Shown piece by piece: positions 37,190 through 45,833 of a stretch of DNA of 64,000 nt. The notes beneath the pieces were generated by a model, which ran no database searches, was not told the origin of the DNA, and saw nothing but the letters and a program-made list of their open reading frames with translations. How positions within the stretch are numbered: position 1 is the stretch's first letter; each line of letters begins with the position of its first letter. The stretch spans positions 186,001 to 250,000 of the forward strand of contig NZ_OY759867.1 in assembly GCF_963662805.1 (NCBI RefSeq), written 5' to 3'. A program made the position numbers and the translations under genes. Source of the stretch: an uncultured Cohaesibacter sp. GTDB taxonomy: Bacteria > Pseudomonadota > Alphaproteobacteria > Rhizobiales > Cohaesibacteraceae.

Positions 37190-39112
37190 TTACAGTGCCA
37201 TCTCTGGCATTGGTTCGGACGTCAAATCAAACCGTTGACCGAACCGGTCGGAACGTTCCTGGAAGGCTTCTCTCAGAAAGCTGATGAGCGATCGCTCCAG
37301 GTTGGACAAGGTGCGTTCCGTTGAATAGATCAGCAACAGCTGGCGCTGGCCGAACTCCTCGACAACGGGCGTGGCCGTGACCGTGCCGTTGGCCAAATCT
37401 GCGCGCACGGCAGATGCTGGAAGGATCGTGCACAGAGGGGCCTGCCGAAGCATGGCGATCAACAGCGGCACGGAACCGATTTCCAGCACCGACTTCAGCG
37501 TGAGCTTCTGGTTTGCCGCTTCCTGCAGGGCCGCTGCATGCATGGACAGGTTACGAGGTGCCAGAATGAGTGGCAACTGGGAGATCTCGGAAAGGGAGAT
37601 TCGCTTTATAGCTTCCAGCCCCAATGATTTATTGGCGACAAGTGACAGCTTTTCGCTCTTTCCGATGCTTATGCGCGCCATTTGCGGCTGGGCATTGCCA
37701 ACGATGGCAAAATTCAGAACCTTGTTGCTGACATCCTGATGCAATTCAGAGCTTGATGCTTCGATGATGCTAAGATGGCATTCGGGATAGTCCTTCGAGA
37801 AGCGCGTTAGTGCCTTTGCCACACCTTCGGTCATGAGACTGTCGTGGCCCGAGCTTGGCAACAGGCCAATGGTCAGCCGGCTCTGGGTGTTGCTTGCAAT
37901 ATCCTGACGTTCCAGAAAAAGGCGGTCCACACCACTCTCGATCAATTGGGCATGGCGACGCAACCTGTCTCCCAATTGGGTCGGTTCAAGCCCGCTGCTT
38001 TGACGAACAAAGAGCGGCCCTTGCATAACCTTTTCCAGTTTGCGGATTTGGGTGGACATGGCTGGCTGGGCCACCTTTTCCGCCCGCGACGCAGCGGCAA
38101 TGCTGCCGCATTTGCTGGTCTGGTTGAAATAGCGCAATTGTCGATAGGTCATCTGAGGCTGGAAGATCACCCCATCGTCCGGGTTTTCGAGATGCCAGCG
38201 CATCGCCTCGATGAAATCGATGATGGCTGCATCGTCCTCACGGCCAACGCGATATTGTATGTCGGCTGAAAGTTCGGGGCTGTGGGGCTGGACAGCAACG
38301 CCACTCATGCCAAGACGCTTGGTCAGCATGCTTCTGGGCAGAATGAAGCGGGTGCCCGGATTTTCCGCGATTAGCGTGGGCAGGGCAATCGGCAGTTCAT
38401 CGAGAAAACGAAGACGATGCTTGTATCCATTGAGCTCGGCATCGGCAACCAGAGAGGCAATCAGCTGGTCGCCCAGTTTCATGACGGACAGGGTTTCGGT
38501 GGAGGGCAGGGCGCTGTCATTTTCCATTGTACCATCAAGGGCCGCTCCAACCGTGACCCAATGGTCTGCCAGAAGCGTTTTGATCGAATTGGCGCCAATA
38601 GAAGAAGGGGGGTGCTCCAACTCATAGCCCACAATGATATCAGGTTGCCGCGGATTGGGGTGTGGTTCCTGCGACGTGATCCAGCGAAAGCCGGATTCAT
38701 TGGCAAAGCGATAGTCTATGCGCAGATCCGGGTGCGCCTCCCGCATGTCAGCGATGGCTCGAACCAGTGCCTTGGAGACCAGCCCGATTGATGTCTTCAG
38801 TCTGAATTCAACGAGGATCACATGCAGCTTGTCCGATGGATACTGGGTCATGGACCTTGCGTAGGCTTCCTCATGAAGAATCTTGACAGCCCAGTGGAAC
38901 AACCAGTTGGCGCTGGGCAGCAGATACAGGTGCCGCCCTATGCGACGAAACAGCTTGATCTCGACTTGCTCTTCCAGCGCGCGCAGGCTGGAGCTGAGAG
39001 AGGAGGTGGCAAGATTGAGCTTGCTGGCTGCACTGGTGACAGAGGAACTTTGGCAGGTCTGAACAAAGTTTGAGAGATGCCGGAAGTCGATGCTTGGGAC
39101 ATGGGTTCCCAT
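37190..39112 (-). CDS. Double LysR-type regulator: two complete LysR units in one chain
   Basis: A 640-residue protein made of two LysR units in tandem. Unit 1: winged helix (~8-66; IDFRHLSNFVQTCQSSSVTS, LRALEEQVEIKLFRR) and an effector domain (~75-315). Unit 2: a second winged helix beginning at residue 321 (MTYRQLRYFNQTSKCGSIAA, IRKLEKVMQGPLFVR) and a second effector domain (~410-625). Ordinary LysR proteins are about 300 residues. The frame is continuous, with no internal stop. Start at 39112 has GGAG seven bases upstream. It lies between the PotD-type operon and the divergent ubiD-like operon, ideally placed to control both. Confidence 0.88.
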   Translation of the reverse strand: MGTHVPSIDFRHLSNFVQTCQSSSVTSAASKLNLATSSLSSSLRALEEQVEIKLFRRIGRHLYLLPSANWLFHWAVKILHEEAYARSMTQYPSDKLHVILVEFRLKTSIGLVSKALVRAIADMREAHPDLRIDYRFANESGFRWITSQEPHPNPRQPDIIVGYELEHPPSSIGANSIKTLLADHWVTVGAALDGTMENDSALPSTETLSVMKLGDQLIASLVADAELNGYKHRLRFLDELPIALPTLIAENPGTRFILPRSMLTKRLGMSGVAVQPHSPELSADIQYRVGREDDAAIIDFIEAMRWHLENPDDGVIFQPQMTYRQLRYFNQTSKCGSIAAASRAEKVAQPAMSTQIRKLEKVMQGPLFVRQSSGLEPTQLGDRLRRHAQLIESGVDRLFLERQDIASNTQSRLTIGLLPSSGHDSLMTEGVAKALTRFSKDYPECHLSIIEASSSELHQDVSNKVLNFAIVGNAQPQMARISIGKSEKLSLVANKSLGLEAIKRISLSEISQLPLILAPRNLSMHAAALQEAANQKLTLKSVLEIGSVPLLIAMLRQAPLCTILPASAVRADLANGTVTATPVVEEFGQRQLLLIYSTERTLSNLERSLISFLREAFQERSDRFGQRFDLTSEPMPEMAL

Positions 39113-39402
39113 TGAAACGCTCCGAGGGTCTATGACTGTGCTACTACGTAAGTTTATACACACTCACCTAAATGGTCAAATATTATGCAAAATTACAACT
39201 GCATAATATTTAGGCAACCATAGGTTACGGTTGAATTTCAGCAATTCTGCCACCTCTCGCGCCCGGGCGTTGGAACCGAATATCGGAGCGGTTGTCGTTC
39301 TGTTTTTGCTATGGGCTGTTTCGAAATTTGACCGCTATCCACTAGAGGCACGCTGGGCATAATCGACAATATGATTGATAGCCCAAAGCCAAGGAGCCTA
39401 GC
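39113..39402. other. Divergent control region between double LysR gene and ubiD-like operon
   Basis: 290 bp, AT-rich from about 39150 to 39240, with a repeated AAATATTATGCAAAATTACA / GCATAATATTT motif forming an imperfect inverted repeat around 39177-39212. This is a candidate LysR operator, inferred from position and symmetry only. Confidence 0.5.
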
Positions 39403-40848
39403 GTGACGATCGCACCTTCCTCGCCAGATACCAAGCAACCGACCAAGCAGGGTGTGCCCTTTGCTATTGATAAGTCAGGTAAATGCGACCAGTCCTGCCG
39501 CCCGATGATGGCGTCGCTGAGTGAACAGGATGAGCTGTTCGTCATCAATGACAAGGTTGGAAGCGACTATGAAGTGTCGGCGTTGCTATCTCTCGTCGAT
39601 GATCGTGCAGCTGTAGTCATGACCGATGTCGATGGTCTCGGCGTCCCCGTCTTTGGCAATCTTCTGAGCAGTCGGGAGCGGATTGCTCTGGCTCTTGGCG
39701 TACCAGTTTGTGATGTTCTGAAAACCTTGACGGATTCGGTGAAGTCTCCAATTGCACCGGTTCTGATCGAGGATGCGCCCGTTCAGCAGAAGACCGTGAC
39801 GGAAGACATGTTTTCCCAGTTGCCGGTTCCGACCTTTTTTACGCGGGAGAGTGGGCCCTATATTTCTGCCGGTCTGATGGTGGCAAAAGATCCCGAAACC
39901 GGAAAGGGTAACGCATCCTACGCACGGCTCAAGGTTCTTGGGCCGGATACCGCGATGATCGGTATTGCGCCCAACCATCATCTTGCCATCATGGCCCAGA
40001 AGGCCGCTGCGCGCGGCGAAGCGCTGGAGCTGGCTGTTGTTCTTGGGGCGCATCCTGCTATCCAGCTTGCGGCATGCCTCTATCTGGGGCTAGGGGATGA
40101 CGAGTTGCACAATGCGGGTGCACTTCTTGGTGAGCCGGTTCGGATGACCAAGGCCAAGACGCTGAGCCTTGAGGTTCCGGCAGAGGCCGAGATCATCCTC
40201 GAAGGCCACATCCATGTGGATCAGTTGATCAAGGAAGGGCCGGTTTCCGAATATCACGGCATGTATGAGGATTATGGCCATGGCTTCCTTGTCACCTTCT
40301 CCTGCATGACGCGCCGGAACGACGCCATGCTGCAGGTCATCGAGCCCGGCTACCACATGGAACACAGCTATATCGCGGGCGTTCCCATTGCAGCCAGCCT
40401 GAAAGCAAATCTCTCCCGCGCCATGCAGAATGTCGGTGAAGTCGCTGTGACGACCACGGGCAGTGGCCGCAACAATGTGGTGGTCCAGCTGCACAATCCC
40501 CGTCCGGGTCAGGCACGTCGCGCCATGAACCTCTGCTGGGGTGCGGTCAGCATCATCAAGAATGTGACTGTGGTCGATTCCGATGTCGACCCGTGGGATC
40601 TGCAACAGGTCGAACTGGCTAAGCTCAATCGCATGAAGTCCGAGCGAGACATTCTCATCATCGAGAATTTGCCTGGTGACCGCTCGGAGGCGCAGGAGAT
40701 GAATGGTCTGGTCACCAAGGTTGGCTATGACGCGACCTGCAAGGACGGAGATCGCGGGCAGGGGTATGACAAGGCGGTGCCGCCTGTTGAGGTGACCGAG
40801 CGCATGCAGGCCCTGCTCAAGACCGTGCGGCCGGACTTCAAGCCATGA
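39403..40848 (+). CDS. UbiD-family (de)carboxylase, prenylated-FMN dependent
   Basis: A 481-residue UbiD-family enzyme of full length. Recognisable parts are NASYARLKVLGPDTAMIGIA (with the conserved Arg), EIILEGHIHVDQLIKEGP with SEYHGMYEDYGH (the two conserved glutamates) and the C-terminal DVDPWDLQQV-type segment. UbiD enzymes use prenyl-FMN made by UbiX to decarboxylate aromatic, heteroaromatic or alpha,beta-unsaturated acids. The start is a GTG at 39403 with AAGGAG six bases upstream. The stop overlaps the UbiX-like gene start (ATGA), so cofactor maker and user are coupled. Catabolic neighbours make ubiquinone synthesis unlikely. Confidence 0.9.
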   Translation: MTIAPSSPDTKQPTKQGVPFAIDKSGKCDQSCRPMMASLSEQDELFVINDKVGSDYEVSALLSLVDDRAAVVMTDVDGLGVPVFGNLLSSRERIALALGVPVCDVLKTLTDSVKSPIAPVLIEDAPVQQKTVTEDMFSQLPVPTFFTRESGPYISAGLMVAKDPETGKGNASYARLKVLGPDTAMIGIAPNHHLAIMAQKAAARGEALELAVVLGAHPAIQLAACLYLGLGDDELHNAGALLGEPVRMTKAKTLSLEVPAEAEIILEGHIHVDQLIKEGPVSEYHGMYEDYGHGFLVTFSCMTRRNDAMLQVIEPGYHMEHSYIAGVPIAASLKANLSRAMQNVGEVAVTTTGSGRNNVVVQLHNPRPGQARRAMNLCWGAVSIIKNVTVVDSDVDPWDLQQVELAKLNRMKSERDILIIENLPGDRSEAQEMNGLVTKVGYDATCKDGDRGQGYDKAVPPVEVTERMQALLKTVRPDFKP

Positions 40849-41429
40849 AGAGACTGATCGTCGCCATCACCGGGGCTTCCGGCACCATTTACGGGGTTCG
40901 TGCGCTGCAGATGCTGAAGGGGCTGGAAGGTGTCGAAACGCATCTTGTCATCTCGCCATCGGCCCTGCGCACAGCTCAGGAAGAGGGGCTCGGCATCAGT
41001 GGTGACGAGATAAGGGCGCTGGCCGATGTGTTCTACAGCCACAAGGATATCGGCGCGGCCATCGCGTCGGGCTCTTTCACCTGCGAGGGCATGCTGGTTG
41101 CGCCATGTTCGGTCAAGACCTTGAGCGGCATTGCCAATTGCTACGCTGAAGATCTGATCACCCGCGCGGCCGATGTCTGCCTCAAGGAGCGGCGCAGGCT
41201 GGTTCTGATGCTGCGCGAAACGCCGTTTCATGCAGGGCACATCGCCCTGATGGATCAGGCCACCCGCAGCGGTGCCATCATCATGCCGCCGGTGCCCGGC
41301 TTTTACGCCAAACCCAAGACCATTGATGACATCGTCAATCAGAGTACGGGTCGCGCGCTCGACCTGTTCGGGTTTGATCATCCGCTGGTCCGGCGCTGGA
41401 AAGAGGAAGAGGCGTCTTGCGATGCCTGA
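40845..41429 (+). CDS. ubiX: UbiX-family flavin prenyltransferase
   Basis: A 194-residue flavoprotein with the UbiX N-terminal signature (MKRLIVAITGASGTIYGVRA), the APCSVKTLSGIANCYAEDLI segment and the RETPFHAGHI loop binding flavin and prenyl phosphate. It makes prenyl-FMN from FMN and dimethylallyl phosphate. It overlaps the preceding UbiD-like gene by four bases and is followed at 15 bp by the cyclic amidohydrolase gene. It probably serves the UbiD-like enzyme next to it; a separate housekeeping copy may exist elsewhere. Confidence 0.93.
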   Translation: MKRLIVAITGASGTIYGVRALQMLKGLEGVETHLVISPSALRTAQEEGLGISGDEIRALADVFYSHKDIGAAIASGSFTCEGMLVAPCSVKTLSGIANCYAEDLITRAADVCLKERRRLVLMLRETPFHAGHIALMDQATRSGAIIMPPVPGFYAKPKTIDDIVNQSTGRALDLFGFDHPLVRRWKEEEASCDA

Positions 41430-41444
41430 TAGGAGAGACTGCAA

Positions 41445-42827
41445 ATGAGTGATTTTGATCTGGTCATCAAGGGCACGCTCGTCACCGAGGACGGTGTCGC
41501 CGAAGGTGGTTATGTCGCCGTGCGAGATGGCCGTATTGCGGGCCTTGGTTCCGGCGCGGCCCCAGCTGCTGCCACGGTTCATGATTTTGGCAAGGCGCTT
41601 GTGCTGCCCGGCTCCATCGACGCTCAGGTGCATTCCCGATCCCAGAAGGATCAGGAAGATTTCATCTGGTCGACCCGGTCCGCTGCGGCGGGTGGTGTCA
41701 CCACCATCGTCGACATGCCCTATGATGCCGGGGGTAAATTGATCTGCACGCCGGAGATGGTCGTCGAGAAGGCCACAAGCGCTGCCGAACAGGCCCGCGT
41801 CGATTTCGCCCTTTATGGAACGATCCGTCCATCCGATGGCACCAAACACATTGCGGGCATGGCAGAGGCCGGGGTTGCCGGGTTCAAATTCTCCACATTC
41901 GAAACCGATCCCGACCGTTTCCCGCGCATCAGCACCCCTCTGTTGCGCGAGGCCTTTGCAGAAGTCGCCAAGACTGGACTGATCGCCGGTGTGCACAACG
42001 AGAATGACGAATATGTCAAGGCAGGCATGGCCGCCATCAAGGCATCCGGCCGCACTGACTATGCCGCCCACGGCGCCTCGCGTCCGCCGGTTGCTGAAAT
42101 GCTGGCCATCGCCGAAGTGTATGAGCTGGCCGCTGACACCGGCTGTTCGGCCCACATCGTGCATTGCTCACTCGGGCGCGGATATCAGATGGCCCATGAC
42201 TACCGCGCCAACGGTGTCAACGCCACCATCGAGGCCTGCATTCACTATCTGGTTTTGAGCGAGGAAGAAGATGTCTCCCGTCTGCTTGGACGCGCCAAAT
42301 GCAATCCGCCGATCCGACCGCTGGCCGAGCGCGAAGCCATTTGGAAGCAGCTTGCTGCAGGCAATGTGACGGTTGTCTCCACTGACCATGTGGCCTGGAG
42401 CCTGTCGGCCAAGTCTTCCAGCAACATGATGGAGAATTCGTCCGGCATGCCGGGGCTGGAAGTGTTGCCAAACCTGCTGCTGGACGGTCTCACCGCGCGC
42501 GGTTTGCCGCTTGAACTGGCACCGAGGCTGCTGGCAAGCAACCCGGCAAAGCTGTTCCGTATTTCTGGCCAGAAAGGCGGCCTGAAACTCGGTCTCGATG
42601 CTGACATCGCCGTCTATTCCGACAGCCCGAGTATCTATGATCCCTCTGCCAGCGGGCACAATGTGGTCAGCTGGAGCCCCTATGAAGGGCGCGTGATCCG
42701 TCACAAGACGGAAGCCTCCTTCCTGCGTGGCAACATGATCTTCGACGGAACGAATGTTCTGGCCGAGCCGGGCAATGGCAAATGGGTCAAGCCGGTGCGC
42801 GCGGCCTTCGGAGCGGCCCATGACTGA
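41445..42827 (+). CDS. Cyclic amidohydrolase (allantoinase/dihydropyrimidinase/dihydroorotase superfamily) with altered metal motif
   Basis: A 460-residue metal-dependent ring-opening amidohydrolase. Superfamily residues visible are the carboxylated-lysine candidate K148 (AGFKFST), H184 (GVHNEN), H240 (HIVHCS) and D314 (STDHVAW). The first metal motif, normally DxHxH, reads DAQVH, so Q61 replaces the first histidine and H63 is kept. Such enzymes hydrolyse hydantoins, dihydropyrimidines, dihydroorotate or allantoin to N-carbamoyl acids. The next gene encodes an M20 enzyme of the carbamoylase group, the natural second step. ATG 41445 follows GGAGAG. The genes overlap by 8 bases. Confidence 0.88.
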   Translation: MSDFDLVIKGTLVTEDGVAEGGYVAVRDGRIAGLGSGAAPAAATVHDFGKALVLPGSIDAQVHSRSQKDQEDFIWSTRSAAAGGVTTIVDMPYDAGGKLICTPEMVVEKATSAAEQARVDFALYGTIRPSDGTKHIAGMAEAGVAGFKFSTFETDPDRFPRISTPLLREAFAEVAKTGLIAGVHNENDEYVKAGMAAIKASGRTDYAAHGASRPPVAEMLAIAEVYELAADTGCSAHIVHCSLGRGYQMAHDYRANGVNATIEACIHYLVLSEEEDVSRLLGRAKCNPPIRPLAEREAIWKQLAAGNVTVVSTDHVAWSLSAKSSSNMMENSSGMPGLEVLPNLLLDGLTARGLPLELAPRLLASNPAKLFRISGQKGGLKLGLDADIAVYSDSPSIYDPSASGHNVVSWSPYEGRVIRHKTEASFLRGNMIFDGTNVLAEPGNGKWVKPVRAAFGAAHD

Positions 42828-44094
42828 AGCAAACACGATCAATCTGCCTCCGGTGGATGAGGTGCTGATGCAGGCCGATTTTGACGCCCTCGCTGCATTG
42901 ACCGAACCCGACAGGCCATGGACCCGCAGGTCCTTCACACCGATGTTCCTGAAGGGCCGCGAGTATCTGCGCGCCGCATTCGAGAAGGAAGGGCTGTCGG
43001 TGCGTCTTGACGAGGCGGGTAATCTGATAGGGCGCTGGCAGGGAAGTGACGATGCTGCCCCGGTCCTGATGACCGGATCTCACAGCGACACGGTGCCAAG
43101 TGGCGGCCGCTTTGATGGCATCACCGGTGTTCTCTCCAGTCTGGCCGCCGTGCGTGCCCTGAAGAAGGCGGGCTACAAGCCTCGACATTCCATCGAGATT
43201 GTGGACTTTCTGGCAGAGGAACCCAGTGAATGGGGACTCTCCTGTGTTGGCAGTCGGGGCATGGTCGGTGCGTTGGGAACGAAGGAATTCTCGCTGATCG
43301 GCCCCGATGGGGAACGGCTCAATGACGCCATCGATCGCGTGGGCGGCAACAGCAGCAAGCTGGGCAAGGTTCTGCGCGAGGACGTTGCTGCCTTTCTGGA
43401 GATCCATATCGAGCAGGGGCCAGTTCTGGAAGCAAAATCCATCCCGATCGGCATCGTCTCCGGCATCGCCGGAATTGCCCGATTGAAGGTGAGCTTTGAA
43501 GGCACCGCCGCCCATGCTGGTACCGCCCCGATGACCATGCGCGAAGATGCCGGTCTTGCCATGGCTCGCTTCATTCTGGCTGTGCGCGATGCCGCAAAGG
43601 CCGTGAAGGAGAGGGGGCATTTTACCGCAACAGCCGGCATCATCCGCGTTCTGCCTGGCGGCGCCAATGTGGTGCCGGGCCTGTCCGAGATCATTATTGA
43701 CATCCGGGCCGAACAGGACGGCGCCATGGACGAATTTCTGGCTCGGGCACCCCGACTTGCCCATGAAGCGGCGACCGAAGAGGGATGCGTCGTAACCGAC
43801 TTCGACATTCTCAGCCGAACCTTTGCCGTGCCATGCGACGAGCGTCTACGCGCCCATATCGCTGCTGCCGCGGAAGACCTCGCGCTTGAGACGATGTCTC
43901 TCGCACCCGGTGCAGGCCATGACGCTGCCTTTGTAGCGCGCATTGCACCGGCCGCCATGATCTTTGTACCCTGCGTCGAGGGCAAGAGCCACTGTCCGGA
44001 AGAATGGACTGAAACCAGCGAAGTCGCAAAGGCCGCTGACATTCTGGCGAAAACGCTGGTGCGTCTCGATAGCGACCTTGGCAAACGACTTTAG
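42820..44094 (+). CDS. M20-family N-carbamoyl-amino-acid/allantoate-type amidohydrolase
   Basis: A 424-residue metallo-amidase of the hydantoinase/carbamoylase (HyuC, AllC, beta-ureidopropionase) group. The metal site is GSHSDTVPSGGRFDG (His, Asp), then EEPSEWG in place of the usual EEGSRFG, and HIEQGPVLE; the C-terminal ligand is GKSHCPEEWT. The dimerisation domain has FEGTAAHAGTAPMTMREDAG. It removes the carbamoyl group (releasing CO2 and NH3) from the product of the cyclic amidohydrolase. I start at ATG 42820, eight bases inside the preceding gene. HAL-like enzyme gene follows at 31 bp, so these enzymes are probably one operon. Confidence 0.88.
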   Translation: MTEANTINLPPVDEVLMQADFDALAALTEPDRPWTRRSFTPMFLKGREYLRAAFEKEGLSVRLDEAGNLIGRWQGSDDAAPVLMTGSHSDTVPSGGRFDGITGVLSSLAAVRALKKAGYKPRHSIEIVDFLAEEPSEWGLSCVGSRGMVGALGTKEFSLIGPDGERLNDAIDRVGGNSSKLGKVLREDVAAFLEIHIEQGPVLEAKSIPIGIVSGIAGIARLKVSFEGTAAHAGTAPMTMREDAGLAMARFILAVRDAAKAVKERGHFTATAGIIRVLPGGANVVPGLSEIIIDIRAEQDGAMDEFLARAPRLAHEAATEEGCVVTDFDILSRTFAVPCDERLRAHIAAAAEDLALETMSLAPGAGHDAAFVARIAPAAMIFVPCVEGKSHCPEEWTETSEVAKAADILAKTLVRLDSDLGKRL

Positions 44095-44125
44095 AAAAAA
44101 TTCTTGAAACCAGGAAGGATAAAGA

Positions 44126-45739
44126 ATGGAAACGATTATTCTGGATGGCGACAATCTGACGATTGATCAGGTTGTCAGCATCGCCCGAGATGGCACCAAG
44201 GTCGCCCTTGCTCCCGCTTCCCGCGAGGAAATCATTCGCAAACGCAACTATATCGACGAAAACTGGCTGACGGAAAATGCTCCGGCGACTTATGGCTTCA
44301 ACACCGGTGTGGGCAAACTGAAGGACTATCCGATCAGTCAGGCCGACAACGAGAAATTCCAGAAGAATATCGTGCTCTCCCACGCCTCGGGTGTTGGTGA
44401 ACCCGCTTCTGAGGAAATCGTGCGCGCCATGATGGCCGTTCGCATCAACGCATTCTGCCTTGGTGTTTCCGGCCTGCGCATCGAAGTCGTTGATCGCCTT
44501 GTCGAAATGCTCAACCGCGGTGTCCATCCCGTCGTTCCGATTCAGGGCTCTGTCGGTGCCTGTGGCGACCTTGCACCTCTGGCCCACATGGTTTCCGTGA
44601 TGATCGGCTTTGAACAGGCCGACGCCTATTATCAGGGTGAACGCATGCCTGCACCGGCAGCGCTTGAGAAGGCTGGCATCGCGCCAACCGAATTCGTTCT
44701 GCATGCCAAGGACTGTCTGGCCCTGATCAATGGCAACAGCCTGTCGGCTGGCATGGCCGCCCTCACGGTGTATGACGCAGAACGCATGATGAAGATGGCC
44801 GACGTCTATGCCGCCCTCAGCCTTGAGGCTATTCGTGGCGAACAGGCTGCCTTTGACCCGCGCATTCACGCCGTGCGTAAGCAGCCCGGCCAGATCAATG
44901 CTGCCGAGAATATCCGTCGCCTGATCAAGGGCTCCCGTCGCACCACCGAAGCTTGCCGCGCCGTGCATCTGGATGATGATATCCTGCATCCGACCCATCA
45001 TGCGCGCGTTCAGGATCAATATTCCTTCCGCTGCATGCCGCAGGTTCACGGCTCCTGCCGCGACCAGCTGGAACATGCCAAGACCCTGCTGACCCGCGAG
45101 CTGAATGCCGCCACGGACAATCCGCTTGTCTTCTGGAACGACATGGGTGCCCTCGAATTCCTCTCCGGTGGCAACTTTCATTGCGAGCCGATTGCCTTTG
45201 CAATGGACCTTCTTTCCATCGCACTGGTCGAAATTGGCAACATTTCCGAACGCCGCCTGTTTGCCCTGTGCGACACCACGCTCAATTATGGTCTGCCGCC
45301 GAACCTCGCAGGTCAGCCGATCGGCCTCAACTATGGCTATGGCATCATCGCAACCGCGGCAACCGCCGTGGCATCCGAGAACAAGACCATGGCGTTCCCG
45401 TCCGTGGCAGACAGCATTTCCACCAAGAGCAGTCAGGAAGACCATGTGTCTATGGCCCCGTGGTCCTGCCGCAAGGCTCAGCAGATTCTCAACAACATGC
45501 ACAAGATCATTGGTGTTGAAGGCCTGCTCGCAACCCGCGCCATCTTCCTGACAAAGGAAAAACTTGGCTCTTTCGCACTGGGGGAGGGTACTGCACCGCT
45601 TTATGCCGAACTGTCGAAGGTCATTCCTCTGGTTCAGGAAGACAGCTACATGCAGAACCAGATCACGCCGGCTTTCGAAATGGTCAAATCCTGCAAGGCG
45701 TTGGACATCGTTGAAGGTGCCATCGGCGCCATCAAGTAA
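44126..45739 (+). CDS. MIO-dependent ammonia-lyase, histidine-ammonia-lyase-like, with Ala-Cys-Gly MIO motif
   Basis: A 537-residue aromatic amino-acid lyase. The catalytic Tyr is in TYGFNTGVG (Y56), the HAL-type histidine in SHASGVGEP (H86), and the histidine-lyase-type QEDHVSM is at 437-443. The cofactor motif is GSVGACGDLAPLAH, so MIO would form from Ala145-Cys146-Gly147 rather than Ala-Ser-Gly. Such enzymes eliminate ammonia from histidine or related amino acids to give an acrylic acid. No other hut genes (hutU, hutI, hutG) are nearby; the partners are UbiD, a cyclic amidohydrolase and an amidase, so a different pathway is likely. AGGA precedes ATG 44126. Confidence 0.88.
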   Translation: METIILDGDNLTIDQVVSIARDGTKVALAPASREEIIRKRNYIDENWLTENAPATYGFNTGVGKLKDYPISQADNEKFQKNIVLSHASGVGEPASEEIVRAMMAVRINAFCLGVSGLRIEVVDRLVEMLNRGVHPVVPIQGSVGACGDLAPLAHMVSVMIGFEQADAYYQGERMPAPAALEKAGIAPTEFVLHAKDCLALINGNSLSAGMAALTVYDAERMMKMADVYAALSLEAIRGEQAAFDPRIHAVRKQPGQINAAENIRRLIKGSRRTTEACRAVHLDDDILHPTHHARVQDQYSFRCMPQVHGSCRDQLEHAKTLLTRELNAATDNPLVFWNDMGALEFLSGGNFHCEPIAFAMDLLSIALVEIGNISERRLFALCDTTLNYGLPPNLAGQPIGLNYGYGIIATAATAVASENKTMAFPSVADSISTKSSQEDHVSMAPWSCRKAQQILNNMHKIIGVEGLLATRAIFLTKEKLGSFALGEGTAPLYAELSKVIPLVQEDSYMQNQITPAFEMVKSCKALDIVEGAIGAIK

Positions 45740-45751
45740 TCAACACACATC

Positions 45752-45782
45752 ATCGGGGCGATCGCAGCCTTTTTGCCCCGAT
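45752..45782 (+). terminator. Hairpin after the lyase gene
   Basis: ATCGGGGC (45752-45759) pairs with GCCCCGAT (45775-45782), 13 bases after the lyase stop; TACCTTTTGG follows. A likely terminator or attenuator before the FMN-binding gene. Confidence 0.65.
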
Positions 45783-45833
45783 TACCTTTTGGCCGTTCAG
45801 GGTTTTGTCATCGGATTGGGAGCTCGTTGCACG

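Noticed and set aside
40725..42164. A 479-codon open frame antisense to ubiX and the amidohydrolase gene
   Set aside because: Spans three genes with strong family motifs on the plus strand; composition (His, Gly, Arg-rich) is typical of a shadow.
43811..45502. A 563-codon open frame antisense to the M20 and lyase genes
   Set aside because: Overlaps two intact enzymes on the other strand and has no coherent domain pattern.
44126..45739. Calling the lyase plain hutH for histidine degradation
   Set aside because: Residues allow it, but no other hut gene is present and the cofactor motif is unusual, so I kept the name open.
41445..45739. Assigning the cluster to ergothioneine breakdown (lyase, hydantoinase, carbamoylase)
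   Set aside because: Three enzyme types fit, but no urocanase-like hydratase or desulfhydrase is present, and UbiD/UbiX have no place in that pathway as I know it.
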